Source: an uncultured Flavobacteriaceae bacterium
GTDB taxonomy: Bacteria; Bacteroidota; Bacteroidia; Flavobacteriales; Flavobacteriaceae
Direction of reading: 5' to 3'
DNA length: 59,004 nt
NCBI GenBank assembly: GCA_913030895.1
Contig: CAJWGK010000004.1
Location: 1 to 59,004 of the forward strand
Shown here: positions 17,753-27,267 of the stretch, piece by piece
Layout: the number at the start of each line of letters is the position of its first letter
Numbering within the stretch: the stretch's first letter is position 1
Position numbers and translations under genes: made by a program
The notes under the pieces: model-generated
Told to the model about the DNA's origin: nothing
What the model saw: only the letters and a program-made list of their open reading frames with translations
The model's database searches: none

Positions 17753-20482
17753 TTACTTTTTGCTTTTACCAGAACCTACACCACCACCGATTGCAGTTAA
17801 ATCGTATTGGACTTTAAATACTACATACCTTGGCTGTATAATATAAGAGTTGGTAGTCACCGAAAATTGATTAAAACTATCTCTGTTAATTTCGGTATCG
17901 TTCAAAATGTTGGTAGCTGATACACCGAACTCCCATTTTGAACCTTTTTTTGAATATGATAGTTCAGCTTCTAGAAATCGGTACTCATTCAGGGTCTGAA
18001 CTTCATTACGGTAATAATTGTAAGTGTACTCTGCTTCAAAAATAAAACCATCTAGGAAGTAAGCATCAAATCTCGCAAAGGGCGAGTTAGTGAAAAATCT
18101 ACTTTTTACATCCCCATTAGTGTAGTCTCTTACATTATAGTTATAACCAACTTCCAGGTTGGGCTTAGTTCTAAAGTTGGTAGCAATATTAACTCGGTAT
18201 CGTTGAGTAAAGTTTATTGATTCAGTCGGGTTGTTATTGATAACATTATTAAAGTCGCTGTAGTTGAAATTAACATTCAAACCTCCTTTAAAGTTTTTAA
18301 ATCTTTTATCAATCCTTCCTGAGGCTGTATATGAGTCTCTTGGGAAATTTGAATTGGTTGCTGATCTAACGCTATTAATTCCTTGAACAGAGGTAGTGCT
18401 CTGAATTGCATCGTCTCTTCGGGAATAACTTAAGTTTGCAAAAATATTGGTAAAGTTGAATATGTTGATACTTTGGTAATTTAAATTGACTGCATTAAAT
18501 AGGGCCGCTTCCAAGTTTGGATTTCCTTGAAAAAAGGAGTTGTAGTTTCTAAAAATAAAGCCCTCAGCCAAATTATTAATATCCGTAAACTGTCTAGTAG
18601 AGCGATAAATAAGCCTAATTGTTTCGGATTCTTTAAGTTTCATCAACACCCTAAAATCTGGTCGGAAAAAAGAGTAAGCATCGCTAACAACACCGCTTGA
18701 TTGAGCAGTATTAGTTTTGTAGGCATGGAGCGTGACCCCAGGATCAAAGGTGAAAATCCCTGTTATAAAACGATAGTGCAAAGCTGCATATGCATCCTGA
18801 AAGTGAAAATTCACACGGTTTACTAGGTTATTTTCGCTAAAATTTTGAGTGGTATTATCGTCTAAAATTTGGAAAATTGACGAATCAAAATCTTGCTTTA
18901 CATCTGTCAGTCCTAGTGTAAGGTTAAAGTTTGACTTGGGAGAAATAATAAAATAATAATCAAGTTTTCCTTCGACCTTATCAGTTTGAACATTACGTTC
19001 TTGATTAATGTTAAAATTTTCTTGATCTTGGTTTAAACTCAACACCCTACCAAAAGGTTGAAACTGCTTTATCGCCCTGTAGAATGGGTCATCCTTCTGC
19101 GCTAAATGTTGTAATTCAAGTGAAAAAATATGATTTTCTCGGTGGGTGTAGTAAAGCCTTAATTCTTGATTTAATGAAAAAGGGGTTTGTTGTCTGAGTT
19201 GTCCAATTTGTTCTGGAACTCTAATCCCATTTCTGCTTGATATTGTTGTCAGGTCAGAAACCTCATCTTGACTGGAGGTTTTATACAAGACGTTATATTC
19301 TGTCTGAAGCATTTCATTTGGATTGTACTCTGCTGAAAACTTAAACAGTTCTTGTTCGGTTTCTTGGACAGAAACTTCTGAAGTTTCCTCAACTTCGTTA
19401 GAGACATTATAAGTCCTTGTGTTTTTTTCTTCCAAATGATTTTCGGCTCTAGAGTAAATCGCAAATCCACTAAATTGAAGTGCCTCGGTTGGGGAATAAC
19501 TAAAATTATAGGCGCCAAATTGAGATTCAATGGATTTTGCTCTGTTGTTCTGTAAATCAGTAATCCCAGCATCGTCCGAGCTAATGGAAATCGAAGTACC
19601 TGTCCTCGAATTGAGATTATTAAATCCGCCGCTAAAACGATAAAAATCTCTTCTTGTGAGCGGAGGATCACCGATATTATTAGAGTTTAGCAATAGATTC
19701 ATACTCAAATCTTTGGAATAATAAAAGACTTTTGGAGCGGCGATAAATCGATCATCATTTCCAACACCACCACCAATTTCACCAAACCAAAACTTATCCT
19801 TTCCACTTTTTAAGCTGATGTTAATGGCGACATTATCTTCGTTATTGGAAACACTCCTCAACTGATTTACCTCAGAAAAATTCCTTAAAACCTCGACTTT
19901 CCCGACAGCATTTGCAGGCAAGTTTTGCGTAGCTAGTTTAGAATCTCCGTCAAAGAAATCTTTTCCTTCAACAGTTATTTTTGTCACTTCTTTACCCTCG
20001 ACCTCAATCCTTCCCTCATCATTCACTTCAATACCAGGAAGGTTTTTAAGTACATCTTCAAGTTTTCTTTCAGAGCCTGTGTTAAAAGAATCAGCATTGT
20101 AGACAATAGTGTCTCCTTTTATGGTTACGGGCATCTCATAAACCAATTCGACCTCATCTAGTGCCTCGGCTTGTTCCTCCAACACAATATTTCTCTCAAT
20201 ATTATCTTTTTCATTGAAAATAAAAGTAACCTCTTTAAATCCAATAAAAGAGATCTTTATTTCATAATCTGTCTCACTCTTGAGGATTAGTCTGAAATAG
20301 CCATCCTCGTTTGAAATTCCAAAACCATCCAAAACTTGAGTTTCTTTCTCGACTGCAACAATGTTAGCACCCATGATTTTATTTCCTGAAACATCAGAAA
20401 CAAAACCCCCAAAATCAATGTTTTGTGCCAATAATTGATTGGTAAACATTAAGATTAACCATAATAAAAATATTCTTTTCAA
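17753..20482 (-). CDS. TonB-dependent receptor-like outer-membrane beta-barrel protein
   Basis: A 909-aa outer-membrane protein with a signal peptide (ending LLAQ), then a carboxypeptidase-regulatory-like beta-sandwich at about residues 22-105 (GFVSDVSGNKIMGANIVAV). A plug-like domain follows at about 120-225 (SERKLEDVLKNLPGIEVNDEG), then a long beta-barrel. It belongs to the Bacteroidota outer-membrane barrel group distinct from SusC; it lacks the SusC-type RIRG signature and has no SusD partner. It is 12 bases downstream of the GLPGLI gene on the same strand, a recurring pair in this phylum. The transported substrate is unknown; the pair has no obvious glycan link. Confidence 0.85.
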   Translation of the reverse strand: MKRIFLLWLILMFTNQLLAQNIDFGGFVSDVSGNKIMGANIVAVEKETQVLDGFGISNEDGYFRLILKSETDYEIKISFIGFKEVTFIFNEKDNIERNIVLEEQAEALDEVELVYEMPVTIKGDTIVYNADSFNTGSERKLEDVLKNLPGIEVNDEGRIEVEGKEVTKITVEGKDFFDGDSKLATQNLPANAVGKVEVLRNFSEVNQLRSVSNNEDNVAINISLKSGKDKFWFGEIGGGVGNDDRFIAAPKVFYYSKDLSMNLLLNSNNIGDPPLTRRDFYRFSGGFNNLNSRTGTSISISSDDAGITDLQNNRAKSIESQFGAYNFSYSPTEALQFSGFAIYSRAENHLEEKNTRTYNVSNEVEETSEVSVQETEQELFKFSAEYNPNEMLQTEYNVLYKTSSQDEVSDLTTISSRNGIRVPEQIGQLRQQTPFSLNQELRLYYTHRENHIFSLELQHLAQKDDPFYRAIKQFQPFGRVLSLNQDQENFNINQERNVQTDKVEGKLDYYFIISPKSNFNLTLGLTDVKQDFDSSIFQILDDNTTQNFSENNLVNRVNFHFQDAYAALHYRFITGIFTFDPGVTLHAYKTNTAQSSGVVSDAYSFFRPDFRVLMKLKESETIRLIYRSTRQFTDINNLAEGFIFRNYNSFFQGNPNLEAALFNAVNLNYQSINIFNFTNIFANLSYSRRDDAIQSTTSVQGINSVRSATNSNFPRDSYTASGRIDKRFKNFKGGLNVNFNYSDFNNVINNNPTESINFTQRYRVNIATNFRTKPNLEVGYNYNVRDYTNGDVKSRFFTNSPFARFDAYFLDGFIFEAEYTYNYYRNEVQTLNEYRFLEAELSYSKKGSKWEFGVSATNILNDTEINRDSFNQFSVTTNSYIIQPRYVVFKVQYDLTAIGGGVGSGKSKK

Positions 20483-20494
20483 TTGAAACTTTTT

Positions 20495-21322
20495 TTAATT
20501 AACTCTTCTTGAACCACCACTTTCTCTTCTTTTTCGAAACATTTCACGCATTTCATTTGTCTTTTTTGCGCTAATTTCCAAATACTCTTCCGTGTCAACC
20601 TCAGTTCCTTTTTTTGGCATTTTAATTTTTAATTTATCCTTTGGATTCATTACAATTTTAGTACAAAGCATTGTTGTTCTTTCATCACTGACCTCTAAAA
20701 TAAGACCTGGTAAACCACTGTGTTTTGCAGGTCCTGTAGCAACTGGGATTTGAGGGGTAAACCAAGCCTCAATATTAACTTTTTTCATTTTAGGTTGATC
20801 ATCACTGTTTTCTCTTTGTCTTCCAAATTGAAAAACCTGCTGTGGAACCTCTTTTGACAATGTCGCTTTATAGCATGTGTAAGCACCTATTTTTTTTGAC
20901 TCCCCTGTCATAACCCATTTACTCACCGACAAGGTGTCTTTAATCAAGAAAAATTTTCCAAAGAGATCTACTTTATTAATAAATGTATTAGAAGCATAAT
21001 CCCTGTACAAAATTCCTTGGATAGGATTCATCATTGCCGTGAAGTTAAACCTCGTTGATCCTCCAACTCCGGAAATATCAAGTCGCTGTTCTTCATAGAA
21101 TAAGGAAGCAGTATTATTGAAATCCAACTGGTAGGTCTTCTCCATACTACTCTTAATTCTATCAATAACATATTGTCTCCGCTCAATTGGGATATTTTTT
21201 GTAAAATCTGTATTGACTTTTGTTTTTGACATATAATATGCAGTACCCTGAAAATCCTGTGCTTTTATATTATTAGTAAATAAAAAGAGCAAAAAACAGG
21301 AAAGGCGAATTATAATTTTCAT
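20495..21322 (-). CDS. GLPGLI family protein
   Basis: A 275-aa exported protein with a signal peptide (MKIIIRLSCFLLFLFTNNIKAQ). It carries the family-defining motif as SGLPGLILEVSD, together with the preceding AWFTPQIPVATGP segment. The C terminus is basic and Arg-rich (MFRKRRESGGSRRVN). The molecular function of the family is not established. It is the first gene of a two-gene unit with the downstream TonB-dependent receptor, which suggests that it acts in the periplasm with that receptor. Confidence 0.85.
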   Translation of the reverse strand: MKIIIRLSCFLLFLFTNNIKAQDFQGTAYYMSKTKVNTDFTKNIPIERRQYVIDRIKSSMEKTYQLDFNNTASLFYEEQRLDISGVGGSTRFNFTAMMNPIQGILYRDYASNTFINKVDLFGKFFLIKDTLSVSKWVMTGESKKIGAYTCYKATLSKEVPQQVFQFGRQRENSDDQPKMKKVNIEAWFTPQIPVATGPAKHSGLPGLILEVSDERTTMLCTKIVMNPKDKLKIKMPKKGTEVDTEEYLEISAKKTNEMREMFRKRRESGGSRRVN

Positions 21323-21514
21323 AGCTGATTTATTGATATTTTTTAGACAAACGAATTTGAATTTAGTTTAATTAAAGAATAAATTGTTTTAAAAATTTTG
21401 AGTCAAAAATAATTAAACAAAAGATCAAATCGATTTTTGTAAAACGATCATTTCAATAAGCTTCAAAACTGCAGCTATTCATAAAAATTGATAGGAATTT
21501 TATAAATTGGCTAA

Positions 21515-22375
21515 ATGCAAAAAAACAGCTCGCTACTAAATTTAATCCAACTTAACTTTGCCGTACTCTTAATAAGCACCTCCGGAACTCTAGGGAGGTA
21601 TATAGAACTCCCTGTTCCTTTAATCATTGTGCTGAGAGCTTCCCTTGGGGCGGTATTTCTAATTCTTTTTTGTAAGTGGAAAAAACTCAGCTTTAAAATC
21701 CATAAAAAAGACCGTTGGACAATTTTTATAAGTAGTATCCTGATGGGAACTCATTGGATCACTTATTTTACTGCACTTAAGTTATCCAATGTTGCTATTG
21801 GAATGTTGTCCGTATTTACTTATCCAGTCTTAACCGCTTTTTTGGAGCCGCTGATACTAAAGAATAAATTCAAAAACTCCAATCTAATTTTGGGGTTAAT
21901 GGTACTGATAGGTATATATTTCTTGGTGCCAGAGTTTAGCTTGGAAAACGATCATTTAAAAGCTATTGGTTTTGGTGTTTTTTCCGCATTTTGCTATGCT
22001 ATTCGAAATATATATATGAAACAAAAATCTTCAGAATACGAGGGTTCTATTCTCATGGTCTATCAACTGGTCATTGTGTCAATTCTGTTAATCCCAGTAT
22101 TTTTTATGTATGATATGACTGGGCTTCAAGCATCCCTTCCAGCGGTGTTGATTCTAGCTTTTTTAACCACGGCTACTGGGCATACTTTATTTATTTACAG
22201 TTTTAGAAATTTCACTATTAGTACTGCGAGTATAATCAGTAGTGTTCAACCTGTATACGGTATTATAATAGGAATGATTATATTGGGAGAATATCCAGAA
22301 ATGACCACCCTCATTGGGGGAGCTTTGATCTTGGGAACGGTTCTGATTGAAAGTATTCGAACCTACAAAAATTAA
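21515..22375 (+). CDS. EamA/DMT superfamily transporter
   Basis: A 286-aa inner-membrane protein with about ten hydrophobic helices arranged as two repeated EamA halves (residues about 10-140 and 150-280), characteristic of the drug/metabolite transporter superfamily. Recognisable stretches are LRASLGAVFLILFC, WITYFTALKLSNVAIGMLSVF and SSVQPVYGIIIGMIILGE. The substrate cannot be predicted; relatives export amino acids, nucleotides or other metabolites. The sulfatase gene starts 10 bases after its stop, so the two are probably co-transcribed, an unusual pairing. It is divergent from the GLPGLI gene. Confidence 0.88.
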   Translation: MQKNSSLLNLIQLNFAVLLISTSGTLGRYIELPVPLIIVLRASLGAVFLILFCKWKKLSFKIHKKDRWTIFISSILMGTHWITYFTALKLSNVAIGMLSVFTYPVLTAFLEPLILKNKFKNSNLILGLMVLIGIYFLVPEFSLENDHLKAIGFGVFSAFCYAIRNIYMKQKSSEYEGSILMVYQLVIVSILLIPVFFMYDMTGLQASLPAVLILAFLTTATGHTLFIYSFRNFTISTASIISSVQPVYGIIIGMIILGEYPEMTTLIGGALILGTVLIESIRTYKN

Positions 22376-22385
22376 ATTTAAGAAA

Positions 22386-23951
22386 ATGAGAGCAATATTT
22401 TTAATTTCTTGTTTGGTGTTATTTTGGGGCTGTGAAAAGTCCACAATAAAACCTAATTTTTTATTTATACTTGTTGATGATTTGGGGTATTATGACCTCA
22501 GTGTAATGGGAAGTACTTTTTATGAAACTCCCAATATTGACCGAATTGCAAATGAAGGAACGCTATTTACTCAAGGTTATGCCAATGCCTCTGTGTGCAG
22601 TCCATCCAGGGCAAGTTTATTGACAGGTTTTTATCCCACTGTTCACGGGATTACAGATTGGATTGGTGCCAAAAATGGAACAGACTGGCGAAGTAAAGGT
22701 CGTAAAACAAAACTTCTACCCAGCCAATATGTCAATCATTTACCCTTTGAGATGACTACCTTACCTGAAGTATTTCAATCAAGTGGTTACAAAACTTTTT
22801 TTGCAGGAAAATGGCATTTAGGGTCTGTGGCAGAAAAATCGCTCCCCACGGATCACGGATTTGACATCAATAAAGGAGGCTATAGAGTAGGCGGGCCATT
22901 TTCTGGAGGTTTCTTTTCCCCTTACATCAATCCATTTCTAGAAGATAAACCAGAAGAGAAAGGGCTTTCGCTTTCTATGAAACTTGCTCAAGAGACTGCT
23001 AATTTCATCAAGGAAAATGCCGACAATCAATTTTTTGCTTACCTTAGTTTTTATGCAGTTCACGCCCCAATTCAAACGTCCAAAGATAAATGGAAAAGAT
23101 ACCGCGATAAAGCAGTAGCACAGGGAATATTGGAGGAAGGCTTTTTTATGGAAAAAAGACTCCCCATGCGTATTAAACAAGACAATCCAATCTACGCTGG
23201 ACTCATAGAACAGACTGATGAAGCAGTAGGGCATGTCCTACAAACTCTAGATGCTTTAAATTTAGATGAAAATACGGTGGTTGTTTTTGTCTCAGACAAC
23301 GGGGGTGTTTCTGCAGGAGATGCTTTTGCAACCAGTAACCTTCCACTTAGAGGAGGAAAAGGCTATCAATGGGAGGCAGGAACAAAAACACCTTTCTTTA
23401 TAAAAACACCTCATTTAAATATCCAAGGAAAAAAAATAGATACGCCTGTCATGGGTGCAGATCTATTCCCTACCCTATTGGAATTAGCTGGTTTAGAAAA
23501 TCCTGTACAAGTGGATGGAAAAAGTTTAGTACCATTATTAAGGGATGAATCGTTTGATGAACGCCCACTTTTTTGGCACTATCCTCACTATGGAAATCAG
23601 GGGGGAGACCCAAGTGCTATCATTAGAAAAGGCGATTGGAAGTTAATTAAGTATTTTGAGGACGGCACAAACGAATTGTATAACCTCAAAGAAGACATCG
23701 GGGAGAAAACAGATGTTTTTAATCAATACCCTGAAATAGCTATGGATCTAAAAAATACTTTAGAGGAGTGGCTTGTTTCAACCAATGCAAAGATTCCAGA
23801 AGTTGACCCAATTCACAATGAAGAGGAGGAAAGGGAATGGTTGATTAATCACAAAATCAAGGTGAAGGCAATGCTCGAAAAAAGACGTATGGATGAGTTA
23901 AAACCCAATTATGAACCCAATGAAGATTGGTGGGGAAGTACGTTTGACTAG
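22386..23951 (+). CDS. S1-family sulfatase, lipoprotein
   Basis: A type I (formylglycine-dependent) sulfatase of 521 aa. Calcium-binding Asp31-Asp32 lie in ILVDDLGYYD. The formylglycine site is CSPSR at residues 71-75 (Cys71), followed by ASLLTG. VFVSDNGG supplies further metal ligands. Cys16 in LFWGCEK is a lipobox, so the enzyme is probably anchored to the outer membrane. I start at the ATG at 22386, where the signal peptide begins, although the frame is open to 22347. It is linked to the transporter gene upstream and lies 10 kb from the other sulfatases, with the alpha-glucan operon between. The sugar target is unknown. Confidence 0.92.
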   Translation: MRAIFLISCLVLFWGCEKSTIKPNFLFILVDDLGYYDLSVMGSTFYETPNIDRIANEGTLFTQGYANASVCSPSRASLLTGFYPTVHGITDWIGAKNGTDWRSKGRKTKLLPSQYVNHLPFEMTTLPEVFQSSGYKTFFAGKWHLGSVAEKSLPTDHGFDINKGGYRVGGPFSGGFFSPYINPFLEDKPEEKGLSLSMKLAQETANFIKENADNQFFAYLSFYAVHAPIQTSKDKWKRYRDKAVAQGILEEGFFMEKRLPMRIKQDNPIYAGLIEQTDEAVGHVLQTLDALNLDENTVVVFVSDNGGVSAGDAFATSNLPLRGGKGYQWEAGTKTPFFIKTPHLNIQGKKIDTPVMGADLFPTLLELAGLENPVQVDGKSLVPLLRDESFDERPLFWHYPHYGNQGGDPSAIIRKGDWKLIKYFEDGTNELYNLKEDIGEKTDVFNQYPEIAMDLKNTLEEWLVSTNAKIPEVDPIHNEEEEREWLINHKIKVKAMLEKRRMDELKPNYEPNEDWWGSTFD

Positions 23952-23986
23952 GGTTTTTTGATATCATTGCTTTTATTCCTAGTATC

Positions 23987-24008
23987 CTCTGATATGTTTT
24001 TTTCAGAG
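23987..24008. terminator. Possible hairpin between convergent genes
   Basis: The gap between the sulfatase stop and the convergent GH13 stop (86 bases) contains CTCTGA at 23987-23992 and TCAGAG at 24003-24008 with a T-rich loop of 10 bases. The stem is short and no U-run follows on either strand, so its action as a terminator is uncertain. Confidence 0.3.
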
Positions 24009-24037
24009 AATAATGCCAAGTAATAAATTGGCTGACC

Positions 24038-25414
24038 CTACTTAAGTAAAATCCAATACTCCCATGGTTTCATTACATACTCATAACTATCGGAGAGCAT
24101 TTTGTTTTTTCCGCTAGGGAATGCAGTAAAAGTCCCGTTATAATTCATGGTAAATTGAGCATAATTTTTACTCATATTTGCAACAAAAACTATTGTATTA
24201 TTTTGGCTGGATCTTTTAAAAGCGAAGATTTGATTTTCTTTCCCATGGTTCATCTTAACGAATCCGTTCATTGACTCGTAAGCCGCACGACCGTTACCAG
24301 CAGTCAAAGCGTCATTATTGTTTTTTAACTTACCAAGTTGCTTGAGCAAAGTCATGGTTTCTCCATTTTTTTTTGGGAAATCATCTTTTTCAAAAAACAA
24401 CAAGCGTTTGTTTAATTCGTATTCCTGACCACTGTAAATCAATGGCATCCCCGGAAAAATATAGGTAAATGCGGTGAGCATATTATAAGCATCGCCATAT
24501 AACTCCGCTGAAGTTCCTTGCCAAGAGTTCACGTCATGGGTAGATGTATAATTCAGCAAGATATTTTCGTCCTTATGCTTTTCCATTACGGATTTGAAGT
24601 GGCTTTCCAATTCAGTCACGGTCATCTTCCCTTGAGCTATTTGATTTAAAAAGTAATTACCAGAATGGTAAGAAGCATCAAACTTACTGACCAACTCGAT
24701 TCCACCAGGATGCTCTATATCAGTCTCTGCCAAAAGAAAAATTGGCTTCAAAGACCTAAGCGCTTTAAAAGTTTTATCAAAAAAAGATTGTGGTACTGCA
24801 TAGGCTTGATCAACACGGTAGCCATCGATATCAAACTCTTCTATCCAATACTTCATGGCATTTGTCATTGCTTTTTGCATCTTTTTATTATCATAGTTCA
24901 GGTCTGCCACATCTGTCCATCCCCATGATTTTCCAGTTGCATGATTGATGGGGTCGATTATTTCGCCTTTATCATTTTTGAGGTAAAAATCTGGATGCTC
25001 TTTTATCCAAACATGATCCCAGCCTGTGTGACCAGGCACCCAATCGAGTATGATGTAAATCCCCAACTCATGTGCTTTATTCACCAAAGCACGAAAATCA
25101 TCTGCTGTACCAAATTCTGGATTGACTTTTTTATAATCCGAAACTGCATAGTAACTCCCCAAGGGTCCTTTACTTTTGGTAGTCGAAATTGGATTTACGG
25201 GCATCAACCAAATGACCTTTACCCCTAAGTCTCTTAAAACCGGAAGATCTTTCGTAAAAGCATTAAACGTTCCCTCTTCTGAATACTGTCTGATATTCGC
25301 CTCATAAATCACACCGCTTGCGATGTCTGAGTTTGAAATGTTGGCTTCTTGCGCCAATAAAACAGTAGTTTGAAAAACGAGTAGCAGTGAAAAAAACCTA
25401 AAAATAATCTTCAT
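24038..25414 (-). CDS. Exported GH13 alpha-amylase-family enzyme (shorter paralogue)
   Basis: A 458-aa GH13 enzyme with a signal peptide ending LLAQE, probably periplasmic. The (beta/alpha)8 barrel motifs are visible: DWVPGHTGW (region I, with Gly where Asn is usual), DGYRVDQAY with nucleophile Asp202, FLLAETD with acid/base Glu230, and TSTHDVNSW with Asp294. A short C-terminal beta-domain follows. No extra carbohydrate-binding domain is seen, so it is close to the minimal length for the family. It is the last gene of the alpha-glucan operon, 2 bases after the larger GH13 gene. It probably hydrolyses alpha-1,4-glucan or malto-oligosaccharides. Confidence 0.93.
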   Translation of the reverse strand: MKIIFRFFSLLLVFQTTVLLAQEANISNSDIASGVIYEANIRQYSEEGTFNAFTKDLPVLRDLGVKVIWLMPVNPISTTKSKGPLGSYYAVSDYKKVNPEFGTADDFRALVNKAHELGIYIILDWVPGHTGWDHVWIKEHPDFYLKNDKGEIIDPINHATGKSWGWTDVADLNYDNKKMQKAMTNAMKYWIEEFDIDGYRVDQAYAVPQSFFDKTFKALRSLKPIFLLAETDIEHPGGIELVSKFDASYHSGNYFLNQIAQGKMTVTELESHFKSVMEKHKDENILLNYTSTHDVNSWQGTSAELYGDAYNMLTAFTYIFPGMPLIYSGQEYELNKRLLFFEKDDFPKKNGETMTLLKQLGKLKNNNDALTAGNGRAAYESMNGFVKMNHGKENQIFAFKRSSQNNTIVFVANMSKNYAQFTMNYNGTFTAFPSGKNKMLSDSYEYVMKPWEYWILLK

Positions 25415-25416
25415 GT

Positions 25417-27267
25417 TTATGGATTTAGTTCAATAATCAAGGAAGATTTACCCTCCATCAGTATTCCTTTTTCAAGGTCAATAGTTTGATCGGTTAGAAT
25501 CTCATAGCCATGAGTGTAGTCTTTAATTAACTCCTTGTAGCGTTCCATTTCAACCTCCTGAGTGTGATTTCCTCTATTAAATAGAACCCAAACTTTTTTA
25601 TTATTATGAATTCGGAAGTAGCTGTATATCTCATCCCAACCTGCCATCTTTGGCGCAAATTGAATAAGTTTCCCATGATGTATCACTTCATTAGACTTTC
25701 TCCAGTTCAATAATTTTTTGAAAAAATCAAGCGTTTTAATTTGATCTACATTAAGTCCCTCCGTGGTGAAAGCATTGATTTTATCCCCTGGAAATCCCCC
25801 TGGAAAATCAGAACGAATTAATCCATGATTACCTGGGCTTTTATTGCTATTCATTAAAATTTCGGTTCCATAGAAGAATTGAGGTATTCCTCTCATCGTA
25901 GCAAAATAAACAATCCCCATATTAAACAGATCTAGATCATTATATACCTGTGTATAAAATCTAGTCATGTCGTGGTTATCAGGAAATATTACCAAATTAT
26001 AGGGGTCGGCATAAAGAAAGTCATTGGCCAACATTTGATAAGCTTTTATAAACCCTTTGCCCCAACCAAAATCGTCATTTAGTGCTTCGACAAAAGCAAT
26101 TTGCAAGGGAAAGTCCATCAAGCTAGGCAAATAAGAAACATAGCCATCGTGATTTTGTTTTCCCATTTGCCAATAAGAAGTTATGGCAGGATTAGGAGAC
26201 CATTCCTCACCAACAATATTAAATTTTGGATACTCCACCATTATATCTCGTGTCCAATCTCCCATAAAATCTCTATCAGAATAGGGATAGGTATCTACTC
26301 TTAATCCAGATAAACCAGCATATTCAATCCACCATATCGCATTTTGAATTAGGTATTTTGAGACCAATGGGTTTTTCTGATTTAAATCTGGCATTGTTTC
26401 AACAAACCAGCCGTCAGCATGGCCACTTTTGTCAAATTCAGAGGCATGTATATCCTGAACTGATTGTCTTATGTGAGTCGTATTAATGTAATTGTCTTGG
26501 TTATTAAACCAGTTGTTCATCGGAGGGTCTATAAAAAACCAATGCTCACTACCGCAGTGATTAGGGATGACATCCATTATTATTTTTATCCCTTTTTTAT
26601 CAGCCTTATGAACTAACTCCTTAAATTTTTCATTACTACCATATCTAGGATCTATTTTATAGTAATCTGTAGTAGAGTAACCGTGATAAGAGGCTTCCTC
26701 CATATCATTTTCTAAAGCTGGATTCAGCCAAATAGCAGTAAAGCCAAGTTCATCTATATAATCCAAATGGTTAATAATACCTTGCAAATCACCACCGTGT
26801 CTGTCAAAATTACCATCCCCCAATTTTTCTTTCAAATAACTTAACTCATCATTTTCAGTATCACCATTGGCAAATCGGTCAGGTGTAATTAAATACATGA
26901 CATCTTTTGGGCTAAAGCCCTCAATGTTGGCAGCATTCTCATTTCGTACCAATAGAGGATAGTCATGGGACGTTTTTACTTTTTTGCCTTTATAGAAATC
27001 AATAGTAATATTTCCTGGCTTGGCAGTTTCATCTATTTCAAGGGTTAAGAATATATAATTTTCATTTACGACTTTGTCTATGGCAGTAAGTTTTACCCCT
27101 TCAAAATCAATTTTAGGGTCCAATTCAGCTATTCCTTTACCATATACTAAAAGTTGAATTTTAGACATTTCCATGCCAATCCACCAAGATGGTGGCTCAA
27201 CTCTGTCGATTTGGGCGGTTAGATAACTCGAGGTTATCAGTAATAATATTAATTTAAAATATTTCAT
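25417..27267 (-). CDS. Exported GH13 neopullulanase/cyclomaltodextrinase-like enzyme (SusA-like)
   Basis: A 616-aa GH13 protein with signal peptide MKYFKLILLLITSSYLTAQ. An N-terminal beta-sandwich (about residues 22-110, RVEPPSWWIGMEMSKIQLLVYG) of the cyclomaltodextrinase type precedes the barrel. Catalytic motifs are DVIPNHCGS (region I), GLRVDTYPY with nucleophile Asp325, NIVGEEW with acid/base Glu354, and FPDNHDMTRF. A C-terminal beta-domain is present. Architecture and neighbours resemble SusA of Bacteroides, a periplasmic enzyme that shortens imported malto-oligosaccharides. Its start overlaps the GH65 stop by four bases. Confidence 0.93.
   Translation of the reverse strand: MKYFKLILLLITSSYLTAQIDRVEPPSWWIGMEMSKIQLLVYGKGIAELDPKIDFEGVKLTAIDKVVNENYIFLTLEIDETAKPGNITIDFYKGKKVKTSHDYPLLVRNENAANIEGFSPKDVMYLITPDRFANGDTENDELSYLKEKLGDGNFDRHGGDLQGIINHLDYIDELGFTAIWLNPALENDMEEASYHGYSTTDYYKIDPRYGSNEKFKELVHKADKKGIKIIMDVIPNHCGSEHWFFIDPPMNNWFNNQDNYINTTHIRQSVQDIHASEFDKSGHADGWFVETMPDLNQKNPLVSKYLIQNAIWWIEYAGLSGLRVDTYPYSDRDFMGDWTRDIMVEYPKFNIVGEEWSPNPAITSYWQMGKQNHDGYVSYLPSLMDFPLQIAFVEALNDDFGWGKGFIKAYQMLANDFLYADPYNLVIFPDNHDMTRFYTQVYNDLDLFNMGIVYFATMRGIPQFFYGTEILMNSNKSPGNHGLIRSDFPGGFPGDKINAFTTEGLNVDQIKTLDFFKKLLNWRKSNEVIHHGKLIQFAPKMAGWDEIYSYFRIHNNKKVWVLFNRGNHTQEVEMERYKELIKDYTHGYEILTDQTIDLEKGILMEGKSSLIIELNP

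Noticed and set aside
19249-19671. A 140-aa open frame on the minus strand within the TonB-dependent receptor gene
   Set aside because: It is a second reading frame of a well-supported receptor gene with no start context or domain.
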